64,000 nucleotides of DNA from CAYVVD01 sp964454975 (GTDB taxonomy: Bacteria; Bacteroidota; Ignavibacteria; Kapaibacteriales; UBA2268): positions 27,104 to 91,103 of the forward strand of contig CAYVVD010000014.1 of assembly GCA_964454975.1 (NCBI GenBank), read 5' to 3'. How positions within the stretch are numbered: the first letter of the stretch is position 1; every line of letters starts with the position of its first letter. The notes beneath the pieces were generated by a model. The model was not told where the DNA came from. It saw only the letters and a program-made list of their open reading frames with translations, and did no database searches. Positions 10,201-19,282 of the stretch are shown piece by piece. The position numbers were made by a program, and so were the translations under genes.

Positions 10201-13200
10201 TTCATACCGTCGGCGATATTTCTAAGTAATCCTCGTTCGTCATAAAAAAAATCTAAACTGTGGCTTCTTTCACTTGTCGTTGATATCAACCTGCCGTCTT
10301 TATCGTATTCAAAGCCGGAACCTCTACCCGGTGAGCTGTTGATTCTTACCATCTTATCGGTTTTATCGTAGCTGAAATAATAACTATTGCCGTTTTCAAG
10401 TTTTTTTTGTATCATATTACCATTTAAGTCATATAAGTAATAAATGGATTCATTTTGTCTAAAATATAATTCAGTCAACATGCCTGAATCGTCGTATTGA
10501 AATTTACGAGTAGCGTTGTTTTTCAACTTAATATCAGAAATGAGAGAATTATCATAGTAGTTAAATAATACTGATTTATTTTCAGGGTAGCCTAATTGCC
10601 TTAATCGTCCGGCATCATCATAGTCAAAGTCTATTTCAAGTCCATTACTTTTGTATGAATCAATATATGGGAAATTCCCTTCAATTTGTATTCCCTGGAT
10701 ATTCCCTGACGAGTAATTTGATTTGCGGCCGGTATTGTCAATATCTATCCTGAAGCCGGATAAATCGATAGTTGAGATATTGTTTCCCTCGTAATCAATT
10801 GATGTTATTACTTCACCATTGTTTATAGATATTAACCTGGCAAGAGAATCATAAGCGAACAAAATTTGATTTTCAGTTTCATCAATAACCTTGTTTATCA
10901 AATCTCCGGAATAATAGTATTTGATATTTGTACTATTGCCATTTACAATTGATGATAACTTATTACCTGCACCTTTATTAAAAGTGAAATCCTTTCCTTC
11001 GTAGGATGAAAAACCATCAAATATCCCTGATGAATTATACTTCAGATTTAGTGAGTTTCCATTAGCATCTTTGATAGTCTCAAGGTCAGATGATTGATTA
11101 TAAATATATTCCGAGTAAACTTCATTAGCCCTGAACTCCTTTGCCAGATTGCCATTATTATCATAGCTATAAATAATTTCGTTTCTTCCCGGTTGTCTTA
11201 ACTCCTTTAACCTGTTTTGTTTGTCATATAGGAGAATGACAGAATTACCTGATTCATCATTGATTGATATAGGAACAGTTTGGTTATCATATTCAATATT
11301 GATACCTGTATTCAGTGGGCCAATAATATTTAATATGTTGCCGGATTCACCATAAAGCAGCCTGATATTGTTACCGAACCTGTTCCTGAATTCATTGAAC
11401 ATTCCAACATCATTATAACCAAAATAATTAGTATCGGAATTAAAAATTAATGAGGATAAGAATCCTTCCGGTGAATAGTTGAATTTAAGTAAGTCATTAT
11501 GCTGTTTTATTGAAATGGGATTAAATCTTTGGTTGTATTTAACTTCAGTAAGAAATCCTTCAGGTCCATAAATACTGTTTAATAAGTTATTTGTATCGTA
11601 ATTAAATGAAAATACAGAGCCAAATATATTTATGTAGCTGATTAAATTTCCATTATTATCCCATGAATAAATTTCTTCATTGACGTTATTTACTCTTTTT
11701 ACTAAATTTCCGAATTCATCATACTCATATTCCTCTTGTTTTGTTCCAGGGAAATTTATTCCATTCAATTTCCCGTTATTGAAATACAGCAACTTGTGTG
11801 CTCCGGTCAGAGGCCCCGCCAGATCACTTATTTGGTGATTTTCATTATAATACTGAGTGTTTTCTACTCGATTTCTATCAGTTAATAAACTAATTTTGGC
11901 ATGCAGATTTTTTTCATATTTCAGTTCATTTCCGTATGGATCAACGATAGAATAGAAATTACCCAGGTCATTATATTTGAATGTGTATGAATTATCCCTC
12001 AAATCTATATACTCTACAACTTTTCCATCCCTATTATAAATAAAATTTTCACTCGCAGAGTTTCCATGAAGAACCTCAGCCGTTTCTCCGTTTTTGTTAT
12101 AAATGTAGGATTTAATTGTATTACCATTTAGATCAACCTTTCCAGCCTTACCAGAAGGAGTATATTCCAAGAGAAATTTTCCTCCGTACGGATTTGTATA
12201 TTCTCTCAGTTCATCAGAAGAATAATCAAACTTATAATCCCTGCCACTATGCGTAATGTTAGTAATCCTGGTGTGCTCATTATTTATTTCTGCAAATATT
12301 TGTTCATTCAACAGTATTTCAGTAGGATTAGCATATTTATCGTAACTAATTTCCCATGAATTACGGGATTTTATTCCGGTTAATAAACCTCCGGAATAAT
12401 GATATGATTTTCTAAAACCGTTTTGATAAATAATAGAGGAAATTTTATTATTCACGTAACTCAGGAAGTACTCAGGATTATCTGAGTTTTTAAAACTAAC
12501 TGTATTGCCGAATTCATTGTATGTAAAATGCAAGCTTCTAAGGGGGGCATCGATTTTCACGATGTTTCCGAATTCATCAAAGCTGTAATAATATTCATTA
12601 CCTGAAACGATGAATTTACTCAATAAGCCGGTTAATTCTACTTCGAATCCGGCAATTTCATTGTTATTATATTTCACTCTATGCAGGTTGCCGTTTTCGT
12701 CATATTCATATTCAGTAGTATTGTTTTCAGGCGATTGAATAAATTTTAATCTGCCGGTATTGTCATATTTATACTTCGTAATATTGCCCGACGGATTTCT
12801 TTCGGCAACCGGGAATCCATTTTCGTCATATTCATAGGAATATTCTCGTCCTTCAAATCCTTTGAATTGGATTAAATTAAATGAATCGTCCCATCTGTAT
12901 TCCGCCCTATTGCCATCTTTGATAATTACCCTGGTTCTGAACAACTCATCCCATTCAATATTCAGATAAGATTCACCAAAGATGTCAACCCGGCATGTTT
13001 TATCTTCATTATTATAAAAAGCATCTAAAATAGCAATATTATCAGGCCCGGATACCTTTCGAAATGAGTAATCATCTCCATATTCAAAAAAGTAACCTGT
13101 TGCTGATGTTGTAATTGATTTCAACAGGCTGCATTCATCATAGGAATACTTAATCTGTCCTTCAAAATTATTATCGCTTGAAATCAGATTCCCGGATTCA

Positions 13201-13931
13201 TCATACTCGAAATTAATTTCCCAATCAGCATACTTAATTGATTCCAAAAAGTTGTTATCATAAACAAAATCTGCTTTTCTGCCGGATGGCCAATCAACCC
13301 TGGAAAGTTTTTTATCTTCATAAACAATGATAATTTCGAGGCCATTTTTATCGATGATTTTTGTTACATAGTTGTGGATAGGGGACTCGAATAAATACTC
13401 TGAGTAATCACCTTTATTGTTGAATACATCGTGATACATTATTAGTTTAAGGCCGTTTCCGGTTGCCACAAGTTTGTCATTGCAACCATAAGTGGATTGA
13501 AATTCTCCAGCATTCCACAAAAAAAGCTCAGTTTTTCCATCCGGGTAAACAATTATAATGTTTCCATTCTTATTGTTTGTTGTATACCTGAAATTATAGT
13601 TCATCTGCCAATTTTTGCCGAAGCGGGTTTGGGCAGAGGAGAGGCTGTTGTATGTAAATGCGATTCTGACAGGGAAGGATATATCATTTATACAAAGGTC
13701 AGTTCTTTCATGCAGGATTGTTCCAAAATTAGGTGAGAAATAAGTTTCCGTTCCAGGTATATTCAGATCCAGGTTAATATACTCGGCATATCCTCTTTTG
13801 CCTCTGTCTGTAAAGCTAACTCGCTCATCAAAAATTCCCTCATCTCCATTGTCTAATTGAAATTCCTGTGAATAGCAGATTAATGATGTAAAGATAAGCA
13901 GAATAGAAATATGGAAGTACATTATTTGCAT
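7254..13931 (-). CDS. Giant secreted RHS/YD-repeat protein
   Basis: The chosen ATG (residue 16 of the longest frame) gives a clean signal peptide, MQIMYFHISILLIFTSLICYSQ, and a protein of about 2,225 residues. After an N-terminal RHS-type domain (FSPNFGTILHERTDLCINDISFP) come many YD repeats of the form YDxxGNL (YDENGN, YDNNGN, YDEFGN), the fold that builds the beta-cocoon shell of RHS/Tc toxins. The usual core-closing motif is degenerate (GLYYDGNRMYHPQYHIF at 8441 downward). It is followed by about 390 residues, proline-rich at first, that match no toxin domain I know. No T9SS sorting domain is visible and no small immunity-like gene follows. It lies between the mot operon and a T9SS glycosidase-like gene. 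Function is unknown; adhesion, surface display or toxin delivery are all possible. Confidence 0.85.
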   Translation of the reverse strand: MQIMYFHISILLIFTSLICYSQEFQLDNGDEGIFDERVSFTDRGKRGYAEYINLDLNIPGTETYFSPNFGTILHERTDLCINDISFPVRIAFTYNSLSSAQTRFGKNWQMNYNFRYTTNNKNGNIIIVYPDGKTELFLWNAGEFQSTYGCNDKLVATGNGLKLIMYHDVFNNKGDYSEYLFESPIHNYVTKIIDKNGLEIIIVYEDKKLSRVDWPSGRKADFVYDNNFLESIKYADWEINFEYDESGNLISSDNNFEGQIKYSYDECSLLKSITTSATGYFFEYGDDYSFRKVSGPDNIAILDAFYNNEDKTCRVDIFGESYLNIEWDELFRTRVIIKDGNRAEYRWDDSFNLIQFKGFEGREYSYEYDENGFPVAERNPSGNITKYKYDNTGRLKFIQSPENNTTEYEYDENGNLHRVKYNNNEIAGFEVELTGLLSKFIVSGNEYYYSFDEFGNIVKIDAPLRSLHFTYNEFGNTVSFKNSDNPEYFLSYVNNKISSIIYQNGFRKSYHYSGGLLTGIKSRNSWEISYDKYANPTEILLNEQIFAEINNEHTRITNITHSGRDYKFDYSSDELREYTNPYGGKFLLEYTPSGKAGKVDLNGNTIKSYIYNKNGETAEVLHGNSASENFIYNRDGKVVEYIDLRDNSYTFKYNDLGNFYSIVDPYGNELKYEKNLHAKISLLTDRNRVENTQYYNENHQISDLAGPLTGAHKLLYFNNGKLNGINFPGTKQEEYEYDEFGNLVKRVNNVNEEIYSWDNNGNLISYINIFGSVFSFNYDTNNLLNSIYGPEGFLTEVKYNQRFNPISIKQHNDLLKFNYSPEGFLSSLIFNSDTNYFGYNDVGMFNEFRNRFGNNIRLLYGESGNILNIIGPLNTGINIEYDNQTVPISINDESGNSVILLYDKQNRLKELRQPGRNEIIYSYDNNGNLAKEFRANEVYSEYIYNQSSDLETIKDANGNSLNLKYNSSGIFDGFSSYEGKDFTFNKGAGNKLSSIVNGNSTNIKYYYSGDLINKVIDETENQILFAYDSLARLISINNGEVITSIDYEGNNISTIDLSGFRIDIDNTGRKSNYSSGNIQGIQIEGNFPYIDSYKSNGLEIDFDYDDAGRLRQLGYPENKSVLFNYYDNSLISDIKLKNNATRKFQYDDSGMLTELYFRQNESIYYLYDLNGNMIQKKLENGNSYYFSYDKTDKMVRINSSPGRGSGFEYDKDGRLISTTSERSHSLDFFYDERGLLRNIADGMNNDILINYNPAGNILDFYQKNKDQISIEYDNQYLPKSIKSEINGKISLSFDGFFLKEIKDNTGSILASFNYNEGLLSNYNDCCSALNFKQLPDKLEITHANGLEYSILFDANGFPVSYIFNGNTTSLSRSEELVTSITSNEGDNYAYSYNNRSRVRTIQTPSANNYSYNFDPLGNLIWRFDPGIGEFTYMHNFNSRLSSVFYPEQDDFLQLSYYQGGGLFEASQSFGLRHSVIYYRNKAGNIDSLRFLYDNILNSKFIFRQLNGFKQSISGPVNSEIAFNQAFLTGEITVNDGSFKFSYPGEGFADIDFPDDLELKRENSLTGYNYYILSRTGDTIRIIRQVLSKCLTDSIINGQIVFNSDYDNLGRLSSYVYDENSVSYQYDNFGNITSRTVDGNSTSFEYSPENRLILADNDTISYDMNGNLVSIKKENTVYEYRYNYNNQLVEALKNDTIICRLDYSFDGKLVFIKDNSGYHYLTYSEASMNTDNAKPTGYWVTVFDSTATPVESYLFNPDIDNYLNPLCSYNHDESQNRYYVNLPFGFSFQIDENGEITDSLIAGHYLNEILKSDGYSGLFRFGKLFIEEAGLYYDGNRMYHPQYHIFMQQADVIADESLNLYKFKLPKKFHCNVNLPVLPQVKLELPFFPITRIPELLDFKYRQKEIQSEILLQDINSVFNSDYFGAKPIVRFNSNFISNSQFGKEFQDFYDEIEDIEKLTSTEILSDFENIPKISFIPKLPEIQFAGMIFNQEFEYSLEDFLFEKYSTEFTTPHFTLTKTDCGYKIYNKELLLINAIQPEIPKPKRVMINPFGDKIIPQKKLGIIDLHPQTGIGDLYRMNYPGFENNSIIPEPAYYHSPQLSTKLKSIMDILEICSGNFPDRLERDILGKSNIPNEEVIIWEPGISEDNFLNGYESKFNNVNIFNNLNIREYIERIFKLMPENATPGLTNYRPVEIIDKIISETEYFPPQKIKSRKKPAINLFNTR

Positions 13932-13933
13932 TT

Positions 13934-13966
13934 TAGTATAAAACGGTTCACCGTATAAATATACTA
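13934..13966 (-). promoter_or_regulatory. Nested inverted repeat before the YD-repeat gene
   Basis: A perfect 7-bp outer dyad (TAGTATA at 13934-13940, TATACTA at 13960-13966) encloses a perfect inner dyad (ACGGT 13943-13947, ACCGT 13950-13954). It begins 3 bp upstream of the preferred ATG. It could be an operator, or a leader hairpin covering the ribosome-binding region. It may also arise by chance in AT-rich DNA. Confidence 0.35.
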
Positions 13967-14009
13967 ATAATAACATTTAAATCGATCAAATTACTACGTT
14001 GGCAAAGGC

Positions 14010-15428
14010 TTATTTTGAAATAATAAATTTGGAATAGTGTGACTCAATTCCTGATTTTATTTTAAGGAAATAAATACCGGGTGATAAATTGACAAGTTGT
14101 ACCTCAAATTCTCCAGTTTGTTTATTTTCATTTTTTGACAGGATTTTCACTCCTCTGGAATCAAAAATCTCAACTGAATCAAAAATGCCCTGAATATTGG
14201 AATTGATGTAAAGTTTATCAAAAGCAGGGTTTGGAAATAAATCTATTTCCTTATTGTGCTTAACAAAATCAACGCTGGTTTTGCCACAAGGTATTAAGTT
14301 TTTAAAGCGAGAGTATATTGGTTCATTTGGATAAATTCTTTCACAAGACCTATTTGTAAGCAATGCACATGTGCTGAAAATATAATCCTCTAATCCATTG
14401 CCATACTGATGTAATCCGGCATAACAGGCATGTATTAAACCATAATCATTCAGAAGACAGAATGATTCCTGGATAAAATTCTCATCATAATCAAGCATTC
14501 TCATAAATTCGTACCATAAGCTTGTATCTACTTTGTTAGTAAATGCATCAATAAGAAATTCTGAAACTCCGGGATTAGATTGTATGAATTCCTTTTTTTC
14601 CTTGGCCGGCGACCACTCACAAGTTGTTAGTGGCAATATCCTTTGAGGCAAGATAATTCCTTGCAATTGGTTGAGGTTTAATATATACTCTTGAATTTCA
14701 GCCACATTTTCAACATTGAGGTGAACATCAATAATATCACAGTACTTTTTACTTATTTCCATCAGTCCTTTATACCAAAAGCGTTGAATAGGTTCATCTG
14801 TCACTTCTCCTGCCTTTACAGTATCCCCGGGCTTTCTTATATAAGGTATCTGGTTTTTTTCGGGTGTATCTGTAATAGCTAATTCAACATTATGAAAAGC
14901 AGGCGAAATGAACCCTATATCATAATTATTCCGTTCAATGTAATTTCTTATATGAGCACCAAGTGTATCGAGCCATTTAAGTGCGTAAAATCCCCAATGA
15001 AACATTTTTTCAGGATCTATAAATTTGCCGGGTCCGGCTAAAGGCTCGTTTTGAAGTTGGACATAATCGAGATGGCCATTCATTTCATCAAGAAAATTTT
15101 CAACTAATGCAAGTGAATTTTTCAAATCATTGGGATTATGCAATGGAATTCTGTCAGCATTCCGGGAATCGGTTTCATCAGTTGGAAACCTCAGGCAAAT
15201 AATAGTGCTAATCCCGTTTTCTTTGAAAAGCTGAACAGATTGTCTGAGCAAAATCAGATTCTGTTCACTCATTTCATAATCTTTTCTGATTTGTCTGCCA
15301 ACCTTAGCATTCAGGTCTTTATAGTACTTGACCTGTGTTTCCTCTGTGGCTGCTCTCAGACCAAGAATAGTTTCTGAATTTGCAGTAAACACAAAAGCAA
15401 AAAAAGCAAATAATATTTTAATTATCAT
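14010..15428 (-). CDS. T9SS-exported clan GH-A-like glycoside hydrolase
   Basis: A 472-residue protein with an N-terminal signal peptide (MIIKILFAFFAFVFTANS) and a TIM-barrel-like body. DYVQLQNEPLAGPG places E128 after Asn, like the acid/base Glu of clan GH-A (GH5/GH39-like) enzymes. LPLTTCEWSPA places E271 at the end of a later strand, a candidate nucleophile. Residues about 395-472 form a T9SS type A sorting domain (DLFPNPAFDKLYI, then VEIFDSRGVKIL and LSPGIYFLKIKSG). The protein is thus predicted to reach the cell surface or medium. I cannot assign a GH family or substrate, and loss of activity cannot be excluded. It lies 78 bp upstream of the YD-repeat gene on the same strand, and 52 bp downstream of the DUF1501 gene. 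Confidence 0.7.
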   Translation of the reverse strand: MIIKILFAFFAFVFTANSETILGLRAATEETQVKYYKDLNAKVGRQIRKDYEMSEQNLILLRQSVQLFKENGISTIICLRFPTDETDSRNADRIPLHNPNDLKNSLALVENFLDEMNGHLDYVQLQNEPLAGPGKFIDPEKMFHWGFYALKWLDTLGAHIRNYIERNNYDIGFISPAFHNVELAITDTPEKNQIPYIRKPGDTVKAGEVTDEPIQRFWYKGLMEISKKYCDIIDVHLNVENVAEIQEYILNLNQLQGIILPQRILPLTTCEWSPAKEKKEFIQSNPGVSEFLIDAFTNKVDTSLWYEFMRMLDYDENFIQESFCLLNDYGLIHACYAGLHQYGNGLEDYIFSTCALLTNRSCERIYPNEPIYSRFKNLIPCGKTSVDFVKHNKEIDLFPNPAFDKLYINSNIQGIFDSVEIFDSRGVKILSKNENKQTGEFEVQLVNLSPGIYFLKIKSGIESHYSKFIISK

Positions 15429-15480
15429 TATTCCCCCGGGGTTATTAATGTTTCTTTATAGTTCATCCGATATCTCGACT

Positions 15481-17037
15481 TTATCTCCTGATTACAAGAG
15501 GGATAATTTTCGATGAAGTTTCATTCTGCACTTGGATAAAGTATTTCCCCGAATTGTAGTTATTCAGTTCTATTCTCATTTCACTTTGTGGATTGACTGC
15601 CCCGCGATAGATTCGTGAAATACGTTTTCCGGTGTTGTCAAATATGTTGATGGTGATATGGCCAAAAACCTCACCGAATTTAATATTTGTCTCGGAAATT
15701 GCCGGATTAGGATAACAGGAAATGTTTCCATTCAACGCCGGATAATTCTCTACAGAGTTCGGACCTCTTACAATAGGAATATATTGGAATTCTTTTTGCA
15801 TAATATCAATAGCATCATCAGTTTCAACTTCGAACCATCCTTTGAGGATAGAATAATATACAGAGCGGAAATCATATTGCATGGGCAGGTTGTCATAGGG
15901 CGAAACGTCTATTGGGATGACCGGATTGGAACCGTGGATTACAGGATTTACATTAGATCCGAAAATAAATAATGGGGCTGAAGTACCGTGATCGGTACCA
16001 AAACTAAAGTTAGATAAAATACGCCTACCAAATTCGGAAAATGTCATAGTCAGGACTTTGTCCTCTGCTCCCTGCAGCTTTAGTTCATCCTGGAATGCAT
16101 ATACTGCTTCAGATACTTTCGAGAGCAAGTCAGCATGTATGCCGGAACCAGGCTCCCCGGTTATTTGCAATGAATGAGTGTCAAACCCGCCAAGGCTGAC
16201 AACATAAACCTTTGTTTGCAGTCCGCCTGCAATTAAAATTGAGACAATCTTTAGCTGGTCTGCAAGACTGTTTGTTCCATCAGCAGGAAATTTATCACTT
16301 TTAAGAGTTACCTTTCCTGCGGCATCAATTATTACATCAGTATAAAGTTCAGTTTGCTTTATAATCTGACGGATATAAGCAAGTTCATCTCCTGCCGGGC
16401 TTTCAGGAACCTTGTCTTCATAACCGCCGCCAATCTCATAAAATGTTGATGAACTATTTAATGCCATTCCCATGTTGCTTACAAGGCCCTGGCAGGTGTG
16501 GGATATAACAGGGCCAATAGTAATTGACAATGGATCGGGATACGAATCATTCGGGTATCCTTCCGGGTAGTCCGGGTGGTCGTCATAAAGATATCTGCCA
16601 AGCCATCCTGAGCTTATTACTTTGTCTGAATCAGAGGCAGAAGTCCATATATCCGTAGAGCGAAAATGGGATAAATTAGGGTCTGGATAGCCAACTCCCT
16701 GAACAACGCCTGCTTTGCCATCTTCATACAATTCTTTTATGCCGTTCATAACAGGATGAAATCCCGAAACATCATTCAGCTTTAAGACACTTTTCTCAGG
16801 TATAAGTATGTTTTCTCGCGCATTCACTAAAGACTCGTATTGATCCAGAGGTATTAACGTATTTAAGCCGTCATTACCACCATTTAACTGGATTAGAACC
16901 AACACTCTGTCGCTGTTTGATGCAATTTTTGCCATTTTATCATGTATGGGAGATGCAAAAGTTCGGAGTGGGAAGCCACTCATCATTAAAGGTATTGAAG
17001 CTATTGTGGAATTTATTAAGAAGTTTCTTCTTTCCAT
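15481..17037 (-). CDS. DUF1501 family protein with Tat-like signal and T9SS sorting domain
   Basis: The N-terminus MERRNFLINS carries a twin-arginine-like RRxFL motif followed by a hydrophobic stretch. The body is a DUF1501 (sulfatase-like, alkaline-phosphatase fold) protein: VLVLIQLNGGNDGLNTLIPLD at 44-64, SHFRSTDIWTSAS, FDTHSLQ, and TFSEFGRRILSNFSFGTDHGTSAP. The last 80 or so residues are a T9SS type A sorting domain (CYPNPAISETNIKF to GKYFIQVQNETSSKIIPLVI). DUF1501 genes occur almost always beside DUF1800 genes, as here with an 8-bp gap, and a joint extracytoplasmic function is presumed but undetermined. The ATG has a good ribosome-binding sequence (GAGGG) just upstream. Confidence 0.85.
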   Translation of the reverse strand: MERRNFLINSTIASIPLMMSGFPLRTFASPIHDKMAKIASNSDRVLVLIQLNGGNDGLNTLIPLDQYESLVNARENILIPEKSVLKLNDVSGFHPVMNGIKELYEDGKAGVVQGVGYPDPNLSHFRSTDIWTSASDSDKVISSGWLGRYLYDDHPDYPEGYPNDSYPDPLSITIGPVISHTCQGLVSNMGMALNSSSTFYEIGGGYEDKVPESPAGDELAYIRQIIKQTELYTDVIIDAAGKVTLKSDKFPADGTNSLADQLKIVSILIAGGLQTKVYVVSLGGFDTHSLQITGEPGSGIHADLLSKVSEAVYAFQDELKLQGAEDKVLTMTFSEFGRRILSNFSFGTDHGTSAPLFIFGSNVNPVIHGSNPVIPIDVSPYDNLPMQYDFRSVYYSILKGWFEVETDDAIDIMQKEFQYIPIVRGPNSVENYPALNGNISCYPNPAISETNIKFGEVFGHITINIFDNTGKRISRIYRGAVNPQSEMRIELNNYNSGKYFIQVQNETSSKIIPLVIRR

Positions 17038-17045
17038 TTTTTCCC

Positions 17046-18743
17046 TCAGTTTAGATGGTATTCAGCCATTGAAAGCAATTCACGCATCATTACATGCAGT
17101 TTGTCAAGAATACTTAGTAGTTTAACCTGGTTGTCCGGGTCTTTCATGAATTCATTCCACTCTTCTGCCCATTCGTAATCCGGAAGGCCTGGAATCAGAG
17201 TGTCTTTCAGAAAATTCTTCTGGTTTTCTGTCAATTCAATTGGAATCAGGATATCTGAAAGTTCTTTTATCAACATATTCGGGTCTTCAGGTTGACTAAT
17301 ATTGTTAATTAAAAACTCAATGGGATTAATGAAAAGGATCTCTTTCTCATATCTCAGTCCGATTCTGCTTGCAAGTAAATCGCTAAATTGAGTTCTGCTC
17401 GGCATAGTTACAGAGTTAATCCAAATTCTGTAGAAAAGCGGTTCCTGGTAATATGCCGACCACCCGGCAACACCGGGAGGGTCGCCTAATGCCATTTCTT
17501 GTTTGTATCCTTCATACCAGCCGAATGCATACCACATTATATATTGCTTGAGAAAATCGTTTTCCGGAAATTTTACCTCAAACTGGCGATAAACTCCTGC
17601 GATAAACTCGAGAGGGTTTTTAATAACAGCGCCTCTTGTCGAAACATCATTGAAATGTTCACTCTTAAATAGAGTTCTCAATACAGGCCGTAATTCGTAA
17701 TTCTGAATTTTTAACATTTTTCCGAGAGGAACAATTATATTTTCTTCTACAAAATCATCAATTTCATAATAAACAAACCACCGGTAGAGGTTTCTGCAAA
17801 TAAACCTGGCAGTCTCATCCTGGTCAAGGATCATGGTAATCAGGTCTTTGTATTCAAGGTCATTGTTGTTGTGAATTACCCTTTTTTCAAGGTTTTCAGA
17901 AAAATTCTTACTTCCACGGTCATGCCTTGCAGAGCGAAAATAGGAAGTGCCATCAATCTTATTATCCTGCCAGCCTGTTAAAACTCTTGCAGCTTCTATT
18001 ACATCATCTTCATTGTAATTTGTATAATCACCCGGGCCTCTTTGGGGGCCTTTGCCAATTGTAAATAATTCAAATAATTCCCTGGCAAAATTTTCGTTTG
18101 GCTTGCCAACCTGGTTTGTATTACCATTTAAATATTCAATCATTGCAGGCTGGATACATATACCTTCAGCCAGATCACGAAAATTTCCAAGAGAATTTTT
18201 TCTGAGGAAGGCTGAATATTTATATGAGTACCTGGAATCCTTGGAAATTAATATCTCGGTGACAAAATGATTGTGCCAGAAAAGAGTCATTTTTTCCCTG
18301 AGATTAATATCCTGGTTGATGATTAATCCGGCCCACCATGCCCTGAGTGAGGCAACCCTGAATGGTTCATTCAATGGGTTGTAACGTCCGTTTACCCATG
18401 TTTCGCCCATCGGGATTTCTGTATCGTTTACATTGATATTTAAAGGTGGTTCGGGTTCAGAGGAATCTTCAAGAAGCCTGTCAACTATACCATTTAATCC
18501 CAGTTGAACTGAATGCTCAATCTCAGACTTTTGGGGTCCAAACATAGCCCTGGACAGCAGATGCCTTGCAGCAGCAAAGTCCCAATTGCCCTGGTATTCA
18601 TTGAGGCCTTTGTCAGAAACCCTCGGGAAATTTAAGCTTTGGGTCAGAGAATTGCGGACCTTTTTATTAGTTTGATTTAGATTGGTGTGATTTATACTAT
18701 CAGCAGATTTTTCAACCAACTTACTGAAATCATCAAAGTTCAT
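17046..18743 (-). CDS. DUF1800 domain-containing protein
   Basis: Partner of the DUF1501 gene. Typical DUF1800 signatures are AARHLLSRAMFGP near the N-terminus, LREKMTLFWHNHFVTE, NFARELFELFTIGKG, EAARVLTGWQ, GDPPGVAGWSAY and a closing leucine-rich helix. I prefer the ATG at 18743 (MNFDDFSKLVEKS) over upstream in-frame starts at 18785 and 18752, because the extra residues look unstructured; none has a strong ribosome-binding site. There is no clear signal peptide. The conserved WHNHF and ARELxELxTxG blocks are intact. The biochemical role of the family is unknown. Confidence 0.85.
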   Translation of the reverse strand: MNFDDFSKLVEKSADSINHTNLNQTNKKVRNSLTQSLNFPRVSDKGLNEYQGNWDFAAARHLLSRAMFGPQKSEIEHSVQLGLNGIVDRLLEDSSEPEPPLNINVNDTEIPMGETWVNGRYNPLNEPFRVASLRAWWAGLIINQDINLREKMTLFWHNHFVTEILISKDSRYSYKYSAFLRKNSLGNFRDLAEGICIQPAMIEYLNGNTNQVGKPNENFARELFELFTIGKGPQRGPGDYTNYNEDDVIEAARVLTGWQDNKIDGTSYFRSARHDRGSKNFSENLEKRVIHNNNDLEYKDLITMILDQDETARFICRNLYRWFVYYEIDDFVEENIIVPLGKMLKIQNYELRPVLRTLFKSEHFNDVSTRGAVIKNPLEFIAGVYRQFEVKFPENDFLKQYIMWYAFGWYEGYKQEMALGDPPGVAGWSAYYQEPLFYRIWINSVTMPSRTQFSDLLASRIGLRYEKEILFINPIEFLINNISQPEDPNMLIKELSDILIPIELTENQKNFLKDTLIPGLPDYEWAEEWNEFMKDPDNQVKLLSILDKLHVMMRELLSMAEYHLN

Positions 18744-18863
18744 AATTAGCACCATAAAGTGTTGATGTTCTTTAGAAAGACACATAAAACGTGAAAACGT
18801 TTAAAATTAAGATAAAATATTTTTAATTATTTAGGTTGCTATTCACTGGGAGGGTATAAAATT

Positions 18864-18885
18864 AAAAAAACCTGCCAAAGGCAGG
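18864..18885 (-). terminator. Rho-independent terminator of rpmB
   Basis: On the minus strand a perfect 6-bp stem (CCTGCC, loop TTT, GGCAGG; 18885 down to 18871) is followed by a seven-T run. It sits 26 bp after the rpmB stop and separates it from the DUF1800/DUF1501 genes. Confidence 0.88.
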
Positions 18886-18910
18886 GTTATAAATCGAATA
18901 TTTTATTAAA

Positions 18911-19138
18911 TCAGCCTTTTTCGGCGAGTTCTTTCATCATAGCTTTGTAGCCCTTCTTATCAAGAGTTTTGAGAGCTTTGGCAGTGGCAAGCACAGTAAT
19001 AAATTTCTTTTCTTCAGGAATCCAGATACGCTTTTTCTGAAGATTTGGAAGAAATCTCCTTCTTGTTTTATTGTGGGCATGGGAAACATTGTTTCCTGAC
19101 ATTGGCCCTGTACCTGTTAGCTGGCATCTTCTCGACAT
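18911..19138 (-). CDS. rpmB: 50S ribosomal protein L28
   Basis: A 75-residue basic protein matching L28: MSRRCQLTGTGPMSGNNVSHAHNKTRRRF at the N-terminus, then PNLQKKRIWIPEEKKF and a C-terminal helix, TAKALKTLDKKG. It lacks zinc-binding CxxC pairs, so it is the C-minus form. It is a single-gene unit: divergent from mnmA across a 144-bp gap that should hold both promoters, and closed by a strong terminator. Confidence 0.96.
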   Translation of the reverse strand: MSRRCQLTGTGPMSGNNVSHAHNKTRRRFLPNLQKKRIWIPEEKKFITVLATAKALKTLDKKGYKAMMKELAEKG

Positions 19139-19282
19139 TTTGAACCTCTAAATGAACCTGTTTCAAATAAAGAAAGTAAATATACGCTTATTATTTTGAA
19201 TTTTCAAACTGTTTTTATATTCATAAACTAATGCAATATTAGTGAAAATACGTTGTCTTGAACCCGTCAATAAATTTAACAG

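Noticed and set aside
7169..13931. RHS toxin-immunity module
   Set aside because: No recognisable toxin domain at the C-terminus and no small gene directly downstream; the next gene is the TPR lipoprotein of the mot operon.
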